A DNA stretch of 15,908 nucleotides. It comes from Thermoplasmata archaeon (lineage in GTDB: Archaea; Thermoplasmatota; Thermoplasmata; Lutacidiplasmatales; UBA184). The notes under the pieces are model-generated. The model saw nothing but the letters and a program-made list of their open reading frames with translations. It searched no databases and was not told where the DNA came from. Positions 13,264 through 15,908 of the stretch are shown one piece after another (the stretch's first letter is position 1; each line of letters opens with the position of its first letter). Made by a program: the position numbers and the translations under genes. Where the stretch lies: NCBI GenBank assembly GCA_030037695.1, contig JASHQF010000126.1, forward strand, positions 1-15,908, written 5' to 3'.

Positions 13264-13962
13264 TTAGCTTTTCGGCCGGGCGGCGACCGCCTCCCACGCG
13301 CGCTCCAGCTTCGGCACCGTCGCGCGGCGCCGGAGCTCCGCGGGCAGCACCCACTCCGCCTCCGTGTGCTCCCAGTCGAGTTGGATCCGATCGGTCCGGG
13401 TCCCGAACCGGAAAGGGTGCACGACGTAGATCGTCCGCTCGTCGCGAGCGAGCACGGGGCGCCCTACGGCCCGCAGCTCGAGGTCGTCGTGCGCCAGTCC
13501 CGTCTCCTCCCGGAGCTCGCGCTCCGCCTGGGCGAGGGGGGTCGGGTCCTCGAGGTAGCCCGAGACGGCCGCCCAGCGACCCTGAAAGCTGCCGACCTTC
13601 GCCGAGCGGCGCAGCAGGAGGATCCGGTGGTCGACGCGTTCGACGAACGCCGTCACCACGCGGAGTTCCTGGGTCCCTTCCACGATGACCGTGCCTGCGT
13701 CCCCGTCGAGGCGAACCGTCTCACCTTCCCGGAAGAGGTCCAGGTCGAGCCCTCCGACCGCGGGAGGGCCCGCGGCGGCGGGGTCGTGGGGTTCCCCCTC
13801 GACGACGAATCCCCGAGCGCCGCGGGATTGACTCGGGCCGGGCGGCCAATCTTCCCGACGCAGGGCGACGACGGGCGGCAGCCTCGGTGCCCGGCGATCC
13901 CCGGGCAGATGGACGGGTCCGTCGGCCCGTCCGGGGGCGAGCGGGACGCCGGGGAGGGACAC
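13264..13962 (-). CDS. Fusion of a PEP-utiliser-type swivelling domain and a NUDIX hydrolase
   Basis: The protein has 232 aa from GTG 13962, where recognisable sequence begins. Residues 1-97 resemble the mobile phosphohistidine domain of PEP synthase, PPDK and enzyme I: SLPGVPLAPGRADGPVHLP, then ARGFVVEGEPHDPAAAGPPAVGG, then LFREGETVRLDGDAGTVIVEG. H59 is near the usual phosphohistidine of TSHAA, but the motif itself is changed to EPHDPAAA and shortened. Residues 100-230 are a NUDIX domain with VSGYLEDPTPLAQAE followed by RELREETGL (147-155). REL and EE are intact, while the first box glutamate is absent and the spacing is one residue short. Such hydrolases split nucleoside-diphosphate-X compounds. 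No catalytic PEP-binding domain is present. The substrate is unknown. Confidence 0.72.
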   Translation of the reverse strand: MSLPGVPLAPGRADGPVHLPGDRRAPRLPPVVALRREDWPPGPSQSRGARGFVVEGEPHDPAAAGPPAVGGLDLDLFREGETVRLDGDAGTVIVEGTQELRVVTAFVERVDHRILLLRRSAKVGSFQGRWAAVSGYLEDPTPLAQAERELREETGLAHDDLELRAVGRPVLARDERTIYVVHPFRFGTRTDRIQLDWEHTEAEWVLPAELRRRATVPKLERAWEAVAARPKS

Positions 13963-13967
13963 GTCCC

Positions 13968-13987
13968 AAGAGCGGGCGCACGCTCTT
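13968..13987. promoter_or_regulatory. Inverted repeat (candidate operator) upstream of the NUDIX fusion gene
   Basis: AAGAGCG-6 nt-CGCTCTT is a perfect 7-bp inverted repeat that begins 6 bp from the GTG at 13962, so it would cover the minus-strand core promoter. It lies in the divergent gap shared with the luciferase-like gene. Centre-to-centre arm spacing is about 13 bp, slightly more than one helical turn. It could bind a dimeric regulator, or be chance. Confidence 0.35.
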
Positions 13988-14026
13988 CCCCCTGTCGGGC
14001 CGGCGCCGGACGAACGCGCGAAGCGC

Positions 14027-14033
14027 CTTGTAC
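14027..14033 (+). promoter_or_regulatory. TATA-like element for the luciferase-like gene (leaderless)
   Basis: CTTGTAC is centred 24-25 bp before the GTG at 14055. The agreement supports GTG 14055 as the start over the longer open frame from 13887. Confidence 0.45.
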
Positions 14034-14054
14034 CGCCGCTCCGTCGCAACCGCC

Positions 14055-15053
14055 GTGCGCCTCAGCGCGTTCTCGGTCGTGGACGCCTACCCCGAGCTCG
14101 GCCCGAGGGCCGACGATCGGGTCCGGGAGCTTCCGCCCCTGGCGGAGGTCGCGGAACGGGCCGGGCTCTCCACCCTTTGGATCGCGGAGCACCACTTCCA
14201 CGCCGGCGGGGTCTGCCCCTCCCCTCCGGTGGTCCTCGCCGCCTGCGGCGCTCGTACGCGCACGCTCCGTCTGGGCTCGCTCGTCAGCGTGCTCCCGTTC
14301 CATCGCCCCGTGGACGTTGCGGAGGAGTACGCCGTGCTGGACCGCCTGCTCGGGGGCCGGCTCAACCTCGGCCTCGGGAGCGGGTACGTCCCCGCCGAGC
14401 TCGAGGGGTTCGGGATCGATCCCGCGACCAAGCGGGAGCGGTTCGACAGCCACCTCGCGGCGATCCTCGACGCGTTCGCGGGTCGCGACGTACGCGTCAC
14501 GCCGACCGGGACGACCGTCCGGCTCAACGTGCTCCCGGTGCAGCGACCGAGCCCGCCCCTCTGGATCGCCGCGCAACGGAAGGAGGCGATACCGTTCGTC
14601 GCGCGTCGGGGGGCCTCTCTCGCCCTGATCCCGTACGCCACGGTCGCCGATGACGCCGAGCTCGCGGCCCAGATCCGAGAGTACCGACGTCAGCTACCGG
14701 CCGGGCGTCGGGGCGAAGTCCTCGTGGCCCTGCACGTCTACGCCGGACCCGAGCCGGCGGCGGCCCGCGAGGCGCTCGCGCGATACCTCAAGGCCCGCGT
14801 CGCGACCGGGTCCCCGTCGTTCGAAGCGAAGGCCCGGCACCATCCGGACCATGCTACGCCGGAAGCAATCGAGGGGAGCGGATGGGCGCCGATCGGCACG
14901 GGGGAACAGGTCGCCCGCCGCCTCGCTGCCCTGCAGTCGCTCGGGGTCGATGAGGTCGCCGGCATCTTCGATTTCGGCGGACTCTCCCCCGACGCGGTCG
15001 CCGCGTCGGTGCGAGCGGTCGCCGCTGCCTGGGCTCGCTCAGGGTCGGTCTAA
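14055..15053 (+). CDS. Luciferase-like (LLM) flavin/F420-dependent oxidoreductase
   Basis: This 332-aa TIM-barrel protein belongs to the bacterial luciferase-like superfamily, whose members use FMN or F420. Landmarks are LPPLAEVAERAGLSTLWIAEHHF (27-49), RTLRLGSLVSVLPFHRPVDVAEEYAVLDRLLGGRLNLGLGSGYV and ERFDSHLAAI. PSPPLWIAAQRKEAIPFVARRG follows. The C-terminus is IGTGEQVARRLAALQSLGVDEVAGIFDFGG. The WIAEHHF and DRLLGGRLNLGLGSGY elements are typical of the SsuD/LuxA-like branch of single-component members. F420 use is plausible in an archaeon but not proven. GTG 14055 (MRLSAFSVVDAY) begins at the first barrel strand and has a TATA-like element at the right distance. It is transcribed divergently from the NUDIX fusion. 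Confidence 0.88.
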   Translation: MRLSAFSVVDAYPELGPRADDRVRELPPLAEVAERAGLSTLWIAEHHFHAGGVCPSPPVVLAACGARTRTLRLGSLVSVLPFHRPVDVAEEYAVLDRLLGGRLNLGLGSGYVPAELEGFGIDPATKRERFDSHLAAILDAFAGRDVRVTPTGTTVRLNVLPVQRPSPPLWIAAQRKEAIPFVARRGASLALIPYATVADDAELAAQIREYRRQLPAGRRGEVLVALHVYAGPEPAAAREALARYLKARVATGSPSFEAKARHHPDHATPEAIEGSGWAPIGTGEQVARRLAALQSLGVDEVAGIFDFGGLSPDAVAASVRAVAAAWARSGSV

Positions 15054-15093
15054 GCCGGGCCCGTCCGGGCTCCCGGGAGCGCGCACGCGGCGA

Positions 15094-15099
15094 TTTATC
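15094..15099 (+). promoter_or_regulatory. TATA box for the MBL-fold hydrolase gene
   Basis: TTTATC should start transcription near 15121-15123. This lies downstream of a possible GTG at 15107 and 5-7 nt before the ATG at 15128, so it decides for the ATG. Confidence 0.6.
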
Positions 15100-15127
15100 C
15101 TCGCGGGTGTCGCCTCCGGCGATCCGT

Positions 15128-15799
15128 ATGGCGGAGATCCTCCCCGGCGTGCACCAAGTGGAAGGCGTCGACCCCTCCCCCGATTTCTCGACCCACGTCT
15201 ACCTGTTGAAGGACCGCGGGGCGAGCTGGACCCTGATCGACGCCGGACTTCCCGGCACCCACACCGCGACCCTGGCCTACCTCGCGAAGATCAAGGTCGA
15301 ACCGACGGCGGTGAAGAAGATCCTGATCACGCACCTGCATTTCGACCACACCGGGGCGCTGAAGGAGCTCGTGGCGAAGACCCGGGCCCGGACGTTCGCG
15401 CACTGGATCGACGCCGCGTACATCGCCGAACGGCCGAAGTACAAGGGACCCGGCGTCCCGCCGCCCGAGCCGTTCACGGTCGACGAGACCCTCAAGGACG
15501 GCGACAGCATCGACGCCGCGGGCGGTCTCCTCGCCTACCACACTCCGGGGCACACCCCGGGCCACACGGCGTTCTACCAGACCGAGCGCAAGCTCCTGTT
15601 CTCGGGGGACCTGTTCCTCGGCGCCGAGTCGGGTCTGATCCTGACCCCGCCCGAGTTCACGATCGACACCCCGACCGCCCAGATCTCGGCGCGGCGGATG
15701 GCCCAGCTCGCCATCGACTCCCTGCTCTCCTATCACGGGGGGCCGTTCCTCAAGAACGGCGGCGCGGCGGTCCGCGCGCTCGCGCAGACCCTCGGCTAG
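15128..15799 (+). CDS. Metallo-beta-lactamase-fold hydrolase
   Basis: This 223-aa protein has an intact two-metal site: H69-x-H71-x-D73-H74 (THLHFDHTG), H142 within HTPGHTPGH, D161 in FSGDLF and H203 in SYHGGPF. The front part, LPGVHQVEGVDPSPDFSTHVYLL and WTLIDAGLPGT, is the usual first sandwich. The family includes glyoxalase II, lactonases and persulfide dioxygenases; the general shape is that of stand-alone archaeal MBL hydrolases of unknown substrate. ATG 15128 (MAEILPGV) is preferred over GTG 15107 because of the TATA position. It converges on tRNA-Pro. Confidence 0.9.
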   Translation: MAEILPGVHQVEGVDPSPDFSTHVYLLKDRGASWTLIDAGLPGTHTATLAYLAKIKVEPTAVKKILITHLHFDHTGALKELVAKTRARTFAHWIDAAYIAERPKYKGPGVPPPEPFTVDETLKDGDSIDAAGGLLAYHTPGHTPGHTAFYQTERKLLFSGDLFLGAESGLILTPPEFTIDTPTAQISARRMAQLAIDSLLSYHGGPFLKNGGAAVRALAQTLG

Positions 15800-15804
15800 C
15801 GGGC

Positions 15805-15824
15805 GCCGCCCGGGCCCGGGCGGC
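15805..15824. repeat. 20-bp perfect palindrome between converging genes
   Basis: GCCGCCCGGG is followed directly by its own reverse complement. It lies between the stop of the MBL gene (15799) and the 3' end of tRNA-Pro (15833). Transcribed RNA from either strand could form a hairpin. No T-run follows, so it does not match a known archaeal terminator, and the sequence is entirely G and C. Confidence 0.4.
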
Positions 15825-15832
15825 CGGGCGAG

Positions 15833-15907
15833 TGGGACTGGCCAGATTTGAACTGGCGTCTCGGAGTCCCGAACCCCGAAGGATGGACCAAGCTACCCCA
15901 CAGTCCC
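15833..15907 (-). tRNA. tRNA-Pro(CGG)
   Basis: This is a 75-nt cloverleaf with no intron. The acceptor stem GGGACTG pairs with CAGTCCC, with discriminator A at 15833. The D stem is GGGT/ATCC. The anticodon arm CGGGG-TTCGGGA-CTCCG has anticodon CGG, and the T arm is GCCAG-TTCAAAT-CTGGC. The stretch TGGGGTAGCTTGGTCCATCC is typical of archaeal tRNA-Pro. The promoter lies outside the window and CCA is not encoded. Confidence 0.95.
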
Positions 15908-15908
15908 A

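Noticed and set aside
1..15908. Mobile elements, CRISPR arrays, phage or defence genes
   Set aside because: I saw no transposase, integrase, spaced direct repeats or target-site duplications. Base composition looks even along the window apart from promoter islands.

Overview
The window is a GC-rich stretch of an archaeal chromosome. The archaeal evidence is a SUI1/aIF1 translation initiation factor, a tRNA-Trp(CCA) gene interrupted by an 89-nt intron next to the anticodon, and TATA-like hexamers centred about 25-28 bp upstream of many start codons, the layout expected for leaderless mRNAs. An intron of this kind in tRNA-Trp, together with a luciferase-like monooxygenase of a type that often uses F420, suggests a euryarchaeal lineage. 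The proteins lack the strong acidity of haloarchaea, so a high-GC Thermoplasmatota-like organism is my guess, with low confidence.

Left part (1-4293): a winged-helix regulator runs rightwards from the window edge and meets, tail to tail, a leftward operon for a FecCD/BtuCDF-type importer. The operon order is substrate-binding protein (3238-4293), permease (2155-3228) and ATPase (825-2162). The substrate is cobalamin, haem or a ferric siderophore. The ATPase carries an extra C-terminal domain, and the binding protein is rich in N-glycosylation sequons.

Middle part (4424-9179): the intron-containing tRNA-Trp is followed by a MOP-superfamily polysaccharide/oligosaccharide flippase. Next comes a tight three-gene ABC-2 export operon of one ATPase and two permeases. 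The ATPase has a Shine-Dalgarno sequence and is preceded by a leader with several inverted repeats.

Right part (9334-15908): short single-gene units follow. They are aIF1, a two-domain rhodanese, a GcvH-like/TusA fusion convergent with the rhodanese, a tiny Cys-rich protein, an SRPBCC/AHSA1 protein, a LMW-phosphatase-type arsenate reductase, a VOC-fold protein, tRNA-Ala(TGC), a PEP-swivel-domain/NUDIX fusion, a luciferase-like monooxygenase, an MBL-fold hydrolase and tRNA-Pro(CGG).

The most unusual items are two fusions. The first is an H-protein-like domain whose lipoyl lysine is replaced by arginine, joined to a TusA sulfur-carrier domain that keeps its cysteine and encoded beside a rhodanese. 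This looks like a candidate sulfur-relay module. The second is a swivelling phosphohistidine-like domain fused to a NUDIX hydrolase. The tRNA-Trp intron also contains a 10-nt stretch complementary to the anticodon loop, next to a box-C-like sequence. No insertion sequence, CRISPR array or phage gene was seen.
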